64,000 bases of DNA from Crocodylus rhombifer (taxonomy: Eukaryota > Chordata > Crocodylia > Crocodylidae): contig JAVSML010001016.1 in assembly GCA_038503035.1 (NCBI GenBank), forward strand, positions 62,001 to 126,000, read 5' to 3'. Below the pieces are notes generated by a model. That model made no database searches. It was not told the DNA's origin and was given only the letters and a program-made list of their open reading frames with translations. A program made the translations under genes and the position numbers. This document shows, piece after piece, positions 46,629 through 59,600 of this stretch. Every line of letters begins with the position of its first letter. Positions within the stretch are counted from its first letter, which is position 1.

Positions 46629-49403
46629 ACACCACCCGAGCAAGACAGGTGACAAATGCAAGGAGTTCCCAGGTAAAAAACAGGGGTCCAGACAGTCTCC
46701 CAAATTGGGGGGTGGCACATGCAGCTATGCAAGGCCTTAAATGCCTATATACCAATGCTCGTAGGATGGGGAACGAACAGGAGGAACTCACCCTCAGAAT
46801 AGCCAGGTCAAACCCAGACATAATAGGGCTTACAGAAATGTGATGGGATTCATCCCACGACTGGTCAGTTAGCATTAGAGGCTATAGGCTTTACAGGCAG
46901 GATAGAGAATGAAGGAAAGGTGGGGGTGTGGCGCTCTATGTCAAGGAGCAATACATATCCTCTGCCACCAGAATGGGGTCAGAGGAGGGGCAAGCTGAAG
47001 TGTGCTGGCTCAAGATACAAGGGGGCCATAGGGAGAGGGATTTAACAGTGGGGGTCCACTACAGACCCCCCAGCCAAGGGGAGGACCCAGCTTGCAGAGG
47101 CACTTAAGGCAAGGGATGTAGTTGTTATCGGTGATTTAAATTACCCAGACATCTGCTGGGAGGAACAGTCAGCCAGGTCGAATCCTTCCAGGTAGTTCCT
47201 GGCCGAGATACAAGGCCTCCACAATTCAGGAGGTGCACAGTCCCACCAGAAGAAATGCCCTGTTGTACCTGGTCCTGGCCACAGGCGATGACCTGGTAAG
47301 GGGCCTCCAGGTTCTTGACCACCTGGGTGATAGCGATCATCACTTGCTGGAATTCACCATCTAGCGCAGGGTGTCAAGGTCATGCAGCAAGGCGGTAGCC
47401 CTAGACTTCAAGAGGCCCAACTTCAACAAGTTGAGGAGATTAGTGGGAGAGGTGCTGGTGTTCTCGAGAGCAGGGGAACTCAGTGCCCAAGATGAGTGGT
47501 CATTCCTTAAGGAGACAATACTCAGGGCCCAAGGGGTGACCATCCCAACAAGAAGCAAGGGGGACAAGAGTGCCCGAAAGCTCCCCTGGCTCACCCAGGG
47601 CATCTGGGAATGCCTGATTGCCAAAAAGGTGGTGTACAGCTGCTGGAAGGGGGGTGCTATCTCCAAAGAGGAGTATACCTCCTCTGCTCAGGCCTGTAAG
47701 GGGGCTATCAGGAAAGTTAAGGCAGACATAGAGCTAGGACTAGCGTCCAAGATCAAAGATAATAAAAAGTCCTTCTTCAAATATATAGGGAGGATGAAGA
47801 AAGCACTGGGAAACCTCAGGGTGGAGAGTACCCAGTTAGAGAGCTTCTGGAGGGGCTGGACGTGTTCAAATCAGCGGATCCAGATGCTTTCCACCCCAGG
47901 GTGTTGAGGGAGCTAGCAGGGGTTATTGCAGGGCCCTTGGCACAGCTTTACAAGTGCTCGTGGTGCTCGGGCCAGGTGCCAGATGATAGGAAGATAGCCA
48001 ACATGGTCCCCATCTTTAAAAAAGGGAGGAAGGAGGACCCAGGCAACTATAGGCCTATCAGTCTTACCTCAATCCTAGGGAAATTCTTTGAGAAGATCAT
48101 CAAGGAGCAAATCTGTGATGGGCCGCCTTCGGGGATGATACTCAAGAGCAACCAGCATGGTTTCATTAGGGGCAGGTCATGTCAAACCAACCTGATTGCC
48201 TTTTATGATCAGGTCACAAAAGCATTGGATGCAGGTGTTGCCATGGCATAGTTGTTCCGGACTTCAGCAAGGCCTTTGACACCATCTCCCACCCCATTCT
48301 CATTAAAAAACTAGGCAACTGTGGCATTGATGCCTACATAGTCAGATGGACTGCAGATTGGCTGAAGGGTCATACTCAGAGGGTGGTGGTGGACGGGTCA
48401 TATTTGACCTCGGGGGAAGTGGGCAGCAGAGTCCCCCAGGGCTTGGTCCTTGGGCCCGCGCTGTTCAATTTCTTTATCAGCAATTTGGACAACGGGGTGA
48501 AAAGCAACCTGTTTAAATTTCCTGATGATACCAAAATTTGGGGTGAGGTGAGCACGCTAGTAGGGAGGGAAAGACTGCAGCAAGACCTGGAGAGGTTACA
48601 GGGGTGGGCTAACAAAAACAGGATGCGTTTCAATACTGACAAGTGCAGGGTGCTGCACGGGGGCAGTAGTAACCAGCAGCACACTTACAAGATGGGAAAC
48701 TCCCTTCTTGAGAGCATGGAGGCAGAAAGGGATCTTGGAGTCATTACTGACTCCAAGATAAACATGGGCCGACAATGCGAGGTCACGGTTGGCAGGGCTA
48801 ACCGGACCTTGTCGTGCATCCACAGGTGCATCTGAAGTAGGGCCAAGGAGGTGATCCTCCCCCTCTATGCAACACTGGTCAGGCCACAGCTGGAGTACTG
48901 TGTCCAGTTCTGTGCGCCACACTTCAGGAGTGATGTGGACAACATTGAGAGGGTCCAGAGGAGGGCACCCACATAATCCGGGGACAACAGGGCAGACCCT
49001 ATAATAAGAGATGGCGGGACCTGAACCTGTTCAGCCTTCACAAGAGAAGGCTGAGGGGGGACCTGGTGACTGTCTATAAACTCACTAGGGGGGACCAGAA
49101 GGATTTGGGAGAGACCTTGTTTCCCCTAGTGCTCCCTGGCATAACAAGGAATAACGGCCACAAGTTGTTGGACAGTAGGTATAGATTAGACATCTGTAAG
49201 AACTACTTCACAGTTAGGGTGGCTACGATCTGGAACCAACTTCCTAGGGAAGTGGTGCTGGCTCCTACCCTGGGGGGTTGTTAAGAAGAGGCTTGATGCC
49301 TACCTGGCTGGACTCATCTGAGCCCAGTTTTTCTCCTGCCCAGGCAGGGGTCGGACTTAAAGAGCTACAAGGTCCCTTCTGACCTGATTTCTATGATTCT
49401 ATG
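46629..49403 (+). mobile_element. Younger CR1 LINE nested in the older CR1
   Basis: Begins shortly before ORF2, whose probable start is the ATG at 46726 (MQGLKCLYTNARRMGNEQEE). It ends with gattctatga at 49403. It covers the endonuclease (IIGLTEM with the catalytic Glu, RKGGGVALYVKEQY, a DSDHH-type end), the linker (KDNKKSFFKYIG), RT and the 3' UTR. There is an internal deletion of about 70 codons near 47820-47850. The catalytic box reads FPDD rather than FADD, and there are several frameshifts. AAAGGAG occurs at 46622-46628 and 49404-49410, a perfect 7-bp target duplication in the older CR1. Confidence 0.93.
46726..49284 (+). pseudogene. Broken ORF2 of the younger CR1
   Basis: Endonuclease plus reverse transcriptase relic in several frames (46511-46843, 47371-47907, 47862-48251, 48383-48835, 49066-49284). 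RT blocks NYRPISLTSILGKFFEK, GFIRGRSCQTNLIAFYDQ and GLVLGPALFNFF are visible. In the copy at 48383-48835 the active-site box is FPDDTKIWG. Frameshifts, stops (for example right after LTEM) and the linker deletion exclude function. Confidence 0.88.
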
Positions 49404-50705
49404 AAAGGAGGAATCCTCAGAGCGCAGAAGAGGCCCATTCCTGTAGGGAGGAAAGGTGGTAAAGGGGCAGGAAATTCCTCTTGGGTTTCCAGAGGAGTCA
49501 AGGAGTGTTTAAAAAAGAAAAAGAAGGCTTATGGACAGTGGAAACAAGGAGTATTCACCAAGGAGGAATACATGAGTATCGCCTGTATTTGTACAGAGAG
49601 GATAAGGAAGGCAAGGGCAGCACCTAGGATCAAGTGACCAGGATCAAAGGCAATAAGAAGTCCGTCTTTGGGTATATAGGGAGCAGGAAAAAGACCAAGG
49701 GAAATGTGGGAACCTTGCAGAATGGGACAGGGCAGCTGACAACAGGCAGTCAGGAGAAAGCTGAACTATTTAATGAATTATTTGTATCAGTGTTCCTCCA
49801 CACAAATGGTGGTCGCCTGCCTGGTCAGATACTGGACAGATGTGGGGGGAAGGGGTGTTTCCCAGCCAATTATCAGTGTCGAACTGGTGAGGGAGCACTT
49901 AGAGTGGCTGAATGTCTTCAAGTCAGTAGGACTGAATGGACTACATCTGAGAGTGCTGAGGAAATTGGCTGGGGTCATTGCAGGACCATTGGTGAAGGTA
50001 TTTGAAGACTCATGGTGCTCAGGAGAGGTCCTGAAATACTGGAAAAGGACTAATCAGGTGCCAGTCTTTAAGAATGGGAGGAGGGAGGATCCAGGAAACT
50101 ATAAGCCAGTCAGTTTGACCTTGATACCAGACACAATTTTGGAAAAATGATCAAGAAGTCCATTTGTGAGAGACTGACAGAAGGCATGATGCTGAAGGAT
50201 AGCCAACATGGTTTCATTGCAGTCAGGTCATGTTTGACCAACCTTGTCTCCTTCTATGATTAAGTAATGAACTACTTAGATATGAGAGATGTGGTTGATG
50301 TCATATACTTGGATTTTAAAAAGGCCTTTGATATGATGCTCTTATAAAAAATGATGTGCTTATAAAAACAAATACAGGACTGTAGGCTGGCAGAGGAACT
50401 GGGAGAAAAACTGTTCACTAGGGTGCCCCAGGGGAAGACAAGGAGCAAAGGCCATAAATTGTTAGAGGATAGTTTCAGGTTGGAAGTAAGGAAGAACTTC
50501 TTTATGGTAAGGCTGACCAGAATTTGGAATGGACTTCTCAGGGAAGTAGTGCAGTCTCCAGCCTTGGAAGTCTTCAAGAAGGGACTGGACAGACACCTTG
50601 CTGGGATCATTTGATCTCATCACTATTCCTGCCCAGAGCAGGGGGGTTGGGCTCCATGATCTTTCGAGGTCCCTTTTAGCCCTGAATTTCTATGATTCTA
50701 TGCCA

Positions 50706-52984
50706 CTGCTCAGACCAGCTCTCCCCTGACCAGCAGGAGCAGAGCAGAGCTGCTCTGTTCCAAGTTCCTGCTGCTGCTCACCAAGCCTCTAGCGGCAAGT
50801 CATAGCTGTGCTGGTGAAGGGCAGACAGAGATGATGTTACATCTTAAAGTGTAACTGCTCCACTAAGCTGATCAACACTAAGCTGATTAACATTTCCACA
50901 GCTTTCAGCATAAAATGTAACAAGGCCCTGAAAGTGTGGACACACAGACCAAACTGAACTGTTTCCAATGTCATGGACTGGGAACCAGCTCACAAGTCTG
51001 TAAATAAATCACTGTGTCCATAACATTGGTGGGGAGGGAGAGGGACGGTTCCTGGCAGTGGATGAGTGGGAGGGAATGCTTGTACCTATGCTTTCCAGGG
51101 ATGTTCCAAGAGGTGGACCTGTTGTTGGGGTGGGGGTTGTATATTTTGTTTTTCCTTCTGTCCTAAACAGCAGTTCAAGAAATTGCAATAAATAGGAATA
51201 AATAAACAGGAGTTCAATAAATATCCTGCAAATTACTGAAGTCTGCAGTGTGCTTGCCTGACTGGGAGGAGAGGGAGGGGAGGGAGTATTCAGATTCATG
51301 GTTTTTGGTTCCCAAGGCTTGTGAGGCATGCTGAGGGGCTGCAGTCAAGCAGAGAGTGAGGACACAGATGGCTGTTGCAAAGATAGCTTTTACTGAACAT
51401 GCATTGACAAAAAGTGCCAACAAAAAAGGTTGGGGACAGTAGAGATCTGGTTAAGTACCAGATCATCCGTATGTGGCAGTGGCAGAGGGAGGGGTGGGGT
51501 GGAAGGGGAGGAGTGCTGTAGTATGGGCTACCTGGTGGACTGACCAGACCCATGTCACAGGATACCTGGTGCCCACACAAAACACTGAACTGGTTTGCAG
51601 TGAACCACTTCAAAATAGCACTTGATTTTCCAGGTACACTTTTAATTGTTCCGAACAACTTTAAATTGATTTAAACAAACATACAAGCCTGTCTGTCTCA
51701 GGCTTCAAAAAACATATTTAAACCACTGTAAGTGTTATGGAAGTCCATGTCTTCTGGTTTCTAGCATATGTTAAATTTATTGAATAATTCAAGCGTTAAC
51801 TGCATGATAAATTGTAACATGCCACACATTTGACCACTTTATATGATAAAATGGCAAATCAGACTATTGCACTATTGCACATTTAATGGTGGAGCCCATC
51901 AACTCAACATAGGCCAGCACTTTAAAAGCCCCACCATGGAGCCCCAGGCCAGACTACACAGCAAAGCTTTGAACTGGCTTGTGTGGGCAGTCCGTGTTCC
52001 TGGGCTCCCTACACTCACACACCAGTAAATTAAAAGTCACATCATGCATCCCAGCACTGGAGAATGGGCCCGATGCTAGACTACATGGCACAGCTGGCAT
52101 GTCAACTGTCTGGCATGGCAAGGTGCACCATTTTTACAATCCAGGATAAAAAAATCTGTCAGATCCAAATTACATGACCAAATTAATGCATGCCAGCAGC
52201 CTTTATCCTGTAGTACCATATCTACATACTGATTAAATGCCCATATATGGAACCTGGAGATTATATTTAGATGATTACTTATGAAAGTTGTTCCCATAGT
52301 TTGTAAAAGAATATATAGCTTCATGAAACCAAAATCTCTTGTATTACAGCTACTACTACTGCAAGTTAAATATGATTGATTTCAAACAATTAGGAAATGA
52401 AGAAAAAAATCCTGAAGGTTCTGGCATAAAATAATATGGGATTTTTTTGTTTTAGCTGCTTTCATATTGTACTTTGCTAAGGACATACAAAAAGAGCTGT
52501 CATTATGCCCAAAACAATTATTCTTAGCCTAGATTTCAATTTCATTGAGGGAACTAAAAATATTTGTTATTTGAATTTCTTTTGTTTTAAACTTGCAAAA
52601 CTCCAGGCTCAGTAAACAATTTTAAGTCGTTCATTCAGTCTTTTCTACCTTAAACCCCACATTCATTCTTGCCACCTACTGTACCTGGAAGAAGGAACAG
52701 GACTTCAAATTAGTTCTTATTTATATGTATCAAAGTATACGATTCATTTAGTTTGTTTACCTTAATACAGGATGAAATGTTTAAGTCTTAATGAAAAACT
52801 TCTGAATACAGTTTACATATATTTACATTTTATGTAAAATCGCTTAAATCACTGGGCACTCGATATCAAAGGTATACTTACTAGACTAGGCTGAAAAATA
52901 TTACAAATTTCTGTCAGAATCTATGCTATATAAATTGACTTTTTCTTAATCTTTTCTAAGAATAAGCTAAAAGTATTAATTTCA
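50706..52984. other. Intron with possible LTR-end and MITE traces
   Basis: Continues the GC-rich patch to about 50860. At 51002-51030 an AATAAA, then 'gtgtccataacattggtgggg', resembles the polyadenylation and end region of an LTR followed by TGG, but no full LTR is seen. About 51590-51735 has TTTAAACC and GAACTGGTTT blocks like the MITE at 29585. The remainder is AT-rich and unassigned. Confidence 0.35.
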
Positions 52985-52989
52985 ATTGG

Positions 52990-53320
52990 TCAAGCTTAAA
53001 GGTAGGTCACTGTGTGCATCTGTACACATGCGAGATGCCTGCTCTGACCTCCTCCAATTAGAATGCATCACAGCAAACTTGATTAATCAGCTTTGGTATC
53101 ATGGGTATTCAGTGTTCCCATGCTTCAAAATGGTGGCAGGGACACTTTGCCTAAAGCTTGTTCAATGAGCTTTAATTAAAGCACCTCCAATGCCATTTTG
53201 AAGTACAGGACACTGAATACATGAGACACTAGGGGCGTTTTAATTAGAGAGGCTCTTGGGAACCACTCTAATTAAAAAGCCCCTCCCTCCCTAGCCTGGA
53301 GCATGTGGAAAGATGCCCCA
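52990..53320 (-). mobile_element. Hairpin MITE, copy B
   Basis: Internal hairpin GGGGCGTTTTAATTAGAG (53232-53249) with CTCTAATTAAAAAGCCCC (53266-53283), 17 of 18 pairing. The ends contain 'acacatgcgagatgcc' and 'gcatgtggaaagatgcc'. A second inverted pair, ATTTTGAAGTACAGGACACTGAATAC-like against GTATTCAGTGTTCCCATGCTTCAAAAT-like, spans 53105-53220. Organisation matches copy A at 25231-25535 in opposite orientation. Confidence 0.65.
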
Positions 53321-54839
53321 TATTACTTTCCAATTAATTTTTCTATTGGATTAGCAACAGATGAAAAAAAATTGGAACTATTCGCCAATAAAAGTAAATT
53401 AAATTGAGTTCACATCTTTACAGTAACTAATACTAATATCACTATAACATTTGGAAAGAAAATCATAATTTATGTAATAGACACTGAAAATGGCTGGTAA
53501 TATATATATATATAAATGAGAATGACTTGTTGGAGAATAAAACTCCCTAAAAAAATAATGATTTTTATTGAACTAGTCTATTAAACTGTCTCTTCCTTCA
53601 CTCCAACTTTTTTCTTCCATTTTCCAGGGTATAAAAATGGAAGAAAGAGGCTATAACCAACAAAAAGCTCAGAAAGCATTGTTTTGATTTGAGAATTTCT
53701 CTTTTAAATGATAAATGTATTCTAAATGAGTTTTAAATTTTCTAGTCACCTAGATCAGACCTAGGTCAGTTATCAAAACACTTCAAAAAAGTTTTAAATG
53801 AAACAAAATATTATTTGTTAAGTTTTCTCATGGGAAAGCATTCCCATTTTTCATTTAGCCTAATAATGAGCTAATAACCCTACTAATGGGTTAATTAAAC
53901 TAACTCAAATGATACCCATCACTTTACCTCTATGTAATCACTTTACATTGATTCATAGTTTGCATTCAGGAAATTTGCATCAATATAAATGACGATGCCA
54001 AGCACAAGCGATGGAATTTCTGGCCAAATGTAGCTGAGCTGAAGGACTATTCAGGGAATAAGTTACTGCTTAGACATGGCAGGATACATAATGTGTTTTA
54101 TCTGACATAAACTACCAATTTAATAAGGGGGATGCAAAAATTCTTGTTAAATGGAGAGGAAAATATGTGATGGACTAATTAGATCATTTGTATTGATTTA
54201 TACTCACCAAATGTACAATATTCCTACTCCATAAAGCCCAAAATTTATTTTCCCTCTACAAAATTAATTTATATTTTCCATAGACTTACAATTCAACTTC
54301 TAACTTCCACTCCACTAAAGTATGAGGACTCTGGTCCATCTATTCTTTCATAATGTATTACTCAGACTATGAAAGCAATAAAAATACAGATTTTAAGCGA
54401 TCTCCTAAGCAAGCATTTTTCTTAGATTCCCATCTAAGTCCAAAAGCTACCAACCAATTTCCTGAACATTAGTCTGAAAGAAAAAAATAGTAACAACAAC
54501 AAATATTCTCTGCCAGCATGGTTTAAACTAATAAAATCTCAAATATGATTACTATTACTTAAAAGAAAAATTGTATACATTCCTAATAAAACCTACAAGC
54601 CCCTGTACCAGCCCATTTAGCATAATGGACAGAGAAAGATACAGACAGACAAAAATGTCAAATGCTATTGAAAGAATTAGACAGAAACTATAAGAAAGTC
54701 CAAGACTATACCCTATCTGCAACAAGTCAGCTGAACAATATGGTAGTTGTTAGTCCTTTAGTGGAAGATAATATGAGCTCAAAAGGAATGAAATAAATTA
54801 AAGGAAAGAATGGGCATCTAGAAGGGAGGATCCAGGATT
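53321..54839. other. AT-rich intron, no recognised feature
   Basis: AT-rich, with a short (TA)n run near 53502-53513. Nothing else recognised. Confidence 0.5.
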
Positions 54840-56690
54840 TCCAAAGAGGGATGTAACACAGCACCCCTAGGACTGCAGGGAGATGCTAATGAGGCATGGC
54901 TGGAGTCCCTTGCCAGCCAGGGGCACCAGAGAGTTGGAGAGGGAGCAGGTGCACAAAAGTGTAGAAGGAAACCTGCCTGCCACTGCTGCCCCTAGCTGAC
55001 CTTTTTTAAATAGTACGTATTTACCACAGACCTGCTTCTGATCACTCCAGCTGCAGGCTTCAGAAAGAAGCTTCATGAGATGCCAGACTCACCAGGAGAC
55101 AGCAGCAGTAACACGTACGTCCTCCTTATACTGTCTGCTCCCTGCCTACTGCCAGGTGTCACCCACTGGCCAAAAGCAAGCAAGGAAGGAAGGAAGACCC
55201 TGTGCACCACCACCATTGCTCCCATCTAAGGGGTCCCACAGTTGGAGTGGGACAGGAGCAGCTCAGAGACAAGCACCAAGTACAAGGAGTCAAGAAACGA
55301 AATAACAGGAAGTTCTTAGGTTCACAACAGTTGCTAGTAAGGATTAATATTACGAAGGGACAGAATAAGTCATTGAAAATTCTGAATTTCCAATTCAAAA
55401 TATCACATAAATCAAAAGGGACCAATCAAAAAGAGGTAGTGCTATACATCATTCAGGCTTATAAGTAAGACAAAGGCTGCTGTCCACAAGCCTGAGCCCC
55501 TGCAATTCTAGAGCAAACTCTCCATAAATGATGGAGGATGCAAGACTTCTGGGTCTTGGCCCATTCTAGAAGGAGTAGTGGAAAGATCCTTTTTTTGGTA
55601 CTTTGCCTCATGAGGTGTGTCCGAACAAGCCTGCACATGCTTCTTGCAAACCCCTTTGAGATGCTGCAAGAGGCACATGCAGGAACAAGAAAATGTTCCC
55701 CGTGCTACAAAATTAGACCCCTGAATATCCAGGGGGCAAAAAAACCCTCAAAGAAAAAAAGCAGAGCAGGGCAACCTGAGGCAACTGGAGGCTGGATCCT
55801 CTATAGAGACACTCCAGCTGCCAGAGCATCTCTATGGGTAGCCTTTGCCCTGGTGCTGAAGCAGGCAGCATATCAGCAGCAGGGAGCTGGACCCAGGCTC
55901 CACTGCTGGTAAGTGGTTGGGGGACTGGAGAAGGGGGAAGACCCCCTCAACCCCCTGATCCCTTTTCTGTCCAGCTCCATCCCCCCCCAACCCCCTGAGC
56001 CCCCCCTCAATCCCTTTCCTGCTCGGCCCCATCTCCCCCAGGTCCCCAGAGCCCCCCGATCCCTGCCCTCCCCACCCCAGCATCATGGGGAGAAACCCCC
56101 CAAAGCCCCTTCCCTAGCACTTAGTGGGAGTTCCAGCTGCCATCTGGGTCACTGAGGCTCTGCCCACACAGTGTGGGGCAGGGTGACAGCCCCAGCAGCC
56201 CCAGCTGCCTCCCACTGCACTGTGCTGCCGGGGGGGGGAGGCTTTTCCAGGAGGCTCCAGAACCCCCACAGCCCCTGTTCCTATGGTGAGTAGAGGCTTT
56301 TTCTTTTTCTTTAAGTGACAGAGGCAGGGGTTGGTGGGGCAATCATGGGGGGCTTGGGGTGCAAGTGGGAGATGGGGCTGGATGGGGCTCCCATTGGGAG
56401 GTCTGGGGGAATGGAGGTGTAGGGCTGGGTGGGGCAGCCATTGGGGGGCTGCAGGAGCTGGCGGGGGATAGGGCCAGGCAGGGCAGCAATCTGGTGGGCT
56501 GGGGGAGCAAGCGGGGGTGGGGCATGTTGGCTCTGCAGGGGGGTAGCCCCTACTGGGGGACCATGGCCTCTGAGGGCAGCCTTGGCCCCTGTTGGGGGGC
56601 TGTGGGCTCTGTGGGGGGGGGGGCAGTAGCCCCTGTTAGAGGGGCCATGGCCCCTGTGGGGGCAGCAAAACATATTCATGTATTCATAAA
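54840..56690. other. GC-rich block with G-rich low-complexity tail
   Basis: A GC-rich stretch. From about 55910 to 56230 it is C-rich on the plus strand; from 56330 to 56680 it is G-rich with repeated 'ggggcagc' and 'gcccctgttgg' motifs and a 12-G run at 56612-56623. The 100+ codon ORFs on both strands are proline/glycine-rich artefacts. Possibly a GC-rich MITE with inverted halves; family not identified. Confidence 0.45.
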
Positions 56691-59600
56691 TTCATGAAAC
56701 ATATTTAGAATTCACTTTATTATTATGATAGAGACACTAGTAATCTTCCAAATTGCCTTAACACTGTAGATATATCAATAAAACTGATTGCTGTCTCTCT
56801 GTCTCACTCTGTCTCTTTCTCTTTATAGTGGTCTTTTGTTTTAATTGTGGAGGAACATGGATTTTGGGGTATTTTACAGAGTGACTTTGGGATTTTTTTT
56901 ATCAGGGATTTTTCAGTTTTCTAATAGGAAACACCAGAATTCCTGCTAGAAAGGCTAGTGGCAGGACCCTGCCTGCTCAGACCTGGCTCTTTAGATCCAG
57001 CTGGGTGTGGCTGACCTCCTGGTCAATTGGGGCCAGTAGGACATGCTTTGACAGTTCAGAGAAGGCCACCACACCCAGAATATCTTCTGAGAGAAGGCTG
57101 CCCAGATGACTGGGCAGGGGCAGACATGGCACACAAAGGCTAACCTTGCAGCCACAGGCCACTGGCAGCTGGGCCAGAGATGCAGATGCCTCATCCGGGT
57201 CTGGCAGGTGCACAGCAGATCACAGCCAGGCAGCAGCCCCTACTGCCAGACTGCTGCAGTGAGTAAAGGGTGCAGGGAACTCTCAGGGCTGCTTCAGCAG
57301 TCCAGCTGACACAAGGGGTAGTGTTCCCAGGTACCAATTTGCTGGGCCCCAGAAGCTCCTGAGAGTGAGTATCCCTGAGCTACTTGCCAGCGCCGCTTTT
57401 TATACTGATAGGGCCAGGACAGGGCAGTTTTTTATACTACTGTGGACAGCACAGGTGCTGGCCCTGGGCTCTAGCTCCCCCTGTCTGCATATCCAGGAAG
57501 AGCCAGGCAGGATTATTTTGCCCCACGTGGCACAGTTTGCTCCACAATGAAAGACCAGTTTGCTCCACAATGAAACACCACAATGAAAAACCAGCATGTG
57601 TCTGAGCACATGCACTGAGGCAAAAAGCCCGGGCTCAGATTTGCACTGCTTCTATTTGAGCTGCTGCAAGCGCACATACTTGCACGTGTGGATGCACCTA
57701 CGGAATACTGTAACCCATCCAGGAACCCACACCAAAAGGAAAACCAAGACGACCTCTACTTGGACACACCATATGAATAACCCTTGCATCCTAATTCATA
57801 CAGTTTTTGTGAAATCCCTGCCCACGCTTCTAACAAAACTATTCTGGAGCAGTCCCTGAGGACACCCCTTCTGTTTTACTTTCTGTGGCTGTCCTGAAAA
57901 AAGACTGATCAGCACTCATGGCACTTAGTTAAGAATAGGATTGCTATAGAAGTTGAAGCAATTATTTATTTATATGTAATAATAAAGGAAAAGGAATTTG
58001 CTTTATTTCTTTAAGTTGCAAATAATCATAGATTAATATAAAATCAATATATTGACAAGGTACTTCAAATGCCATGGCCCCAGAACTTTAGTATCCAGTT
58101 GTTTCTGCTTTAGAACAAAAAGTAGAAGAATAATTTGTGGAATGGGTTTTAAAGACTGTTAGTTACATCAAAAATACATTTTTATTAGGGCTTACCCAAA
58201 AATAATTACCAAGCAGCCTGTCCACACAGTAATCAGATCTTATGATCAGTCTACAGTAAAACATCATGCATATACAAATTTTACAACATTAACACTTAAT
58301 AAGGGTAGTAGCATTTAGGCATTACTACAATATCCTGGGTAAATCCTACTGATTTCAGTGTTGTGTCTACATTCTATGATATAACATTCAAGTAATCCAT
58401 GTTATGCTTCAGAAAAGCTACTTTTATGTGACCTACTTATTTTAATAGACAGTAACTGGAGTAAAAGGTAAAATCTTAATCATACTGCTATACAGGTTAT
58501 TAGAAAGTAGTAATTTATAGAATTATGTTATTGAAAACTCATAAATCAGTTAATCTTTTTTATTATTAATAAGAGCCATAATTAAAGATCTTTTTTTCTT
58601 GCTATGAGAACAGCTCTGTCTTGGTGTAGGACAGAGTTTTAATTCAAAAAAGCTATTAAATGAGTAACAACACTGGAGACATCAGAAGTCATTGGAGAAC
58701 AATGGAACCGATGCAAAAACCTTATCACGGACATAGAATAGCAGGGAAACCATTGTGAGTCTATGTGCTCTTCCTAGACCTTTTGAAGGATAAACACTGA
58801 TATTGAAACCTAGGATAAAAATTCATGGTCTGTTCAAACCCTAAACTATTTGAAGTCCTTCCATAACTAACTATACATAAATCTCATCTGTTGACTAAAA
58901 TGAGGTTTATAATAATGGATGGAGTTATGTACTTATGACCGAGCTGACAAAATGTATCTCTGAAATCTGGTCCTTGGAGAAAAAAGTTGACAGTTCTGTC
59001 CAGCAGAAGAGATGCTCTTTCAGAGAAATTCCTTGCTAAAACACAGGAGCCAGAAGGCCTGGGTTCCTCCATTCTGGATCTGCTACAAACTTCCTGTGGT
59101 ACTCCTAAGGTACTTACACACCTTTGGGGTGTCCTTCTGCCCCCAAACCTCTCCCTACCATCTGCTGCTTGGCCACTGAGAATCAACTGCGATGCACCAG
59201 GGACCAACCAAGTCAAGAAATGAAATAGCGGAAGTTGAAAGCAAAGCAAATATGAGATCACATAATCAAAATGAGTCAAAAGAGGAGCAATGAGTGTGAG
59301 CAGCCGATAGCTATAAATGTCAAGAACTTAGCTTCTGTTTTTAATGATGGAAGTTATTAGCTCCACAGAACAAACAAATAACGGATCACAGAACATAAAA
59401 ATGTTAATTGTAGCTGAAATATTATTTAGTCTAATATCCGAAGCATATGGTAATATTAAACCTACGCAATCAAGTTCTGTATAATTAGAATGTAAGCGAA
59501 TATCAAACATACAAGTTTAAGTGAAATATTTGATAAAACCAGTGCACACTGGTGGCTCAATCCTGTAGTCTGCCAACATTCACACAAAGTTTCTTTTGAC

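Larger units (their letters stand above)
45870..50698 (+). mobile_element. Older CR1 LINE, split by a younger CR1
   Basis: A plus-strand CR1 in two parts, 45870-46628 and 49404-50698. Part one holds the endonuclease (KQEELSLL, GKKGGGVALYEKERY, a GDLNYPD block, and YDHEVIEF in place of the usual SDHE). Part two holds the linker (KGNKKSVFGYIG), RT pieces (NYKPVSLTLIPD) and C-terminal FRLEVRKNFFMVRLTRIW, then the 3' UTR. The RT core including FADD is deleted around 50320-50420. TATGCCA lies at 45863-45869 and 50699-50705, a perfect 7-bp repeat, though it overlaps the tatg-rich CR1 terminus. Inactive. Confidence 0.9.

Noticed and set aside
56311..56697. Overlapping 110-122 codon ORFs on both strands
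   Set aside because: Low-complexity G-rich DNA gives proline- or glycine-rich frames in every direction.
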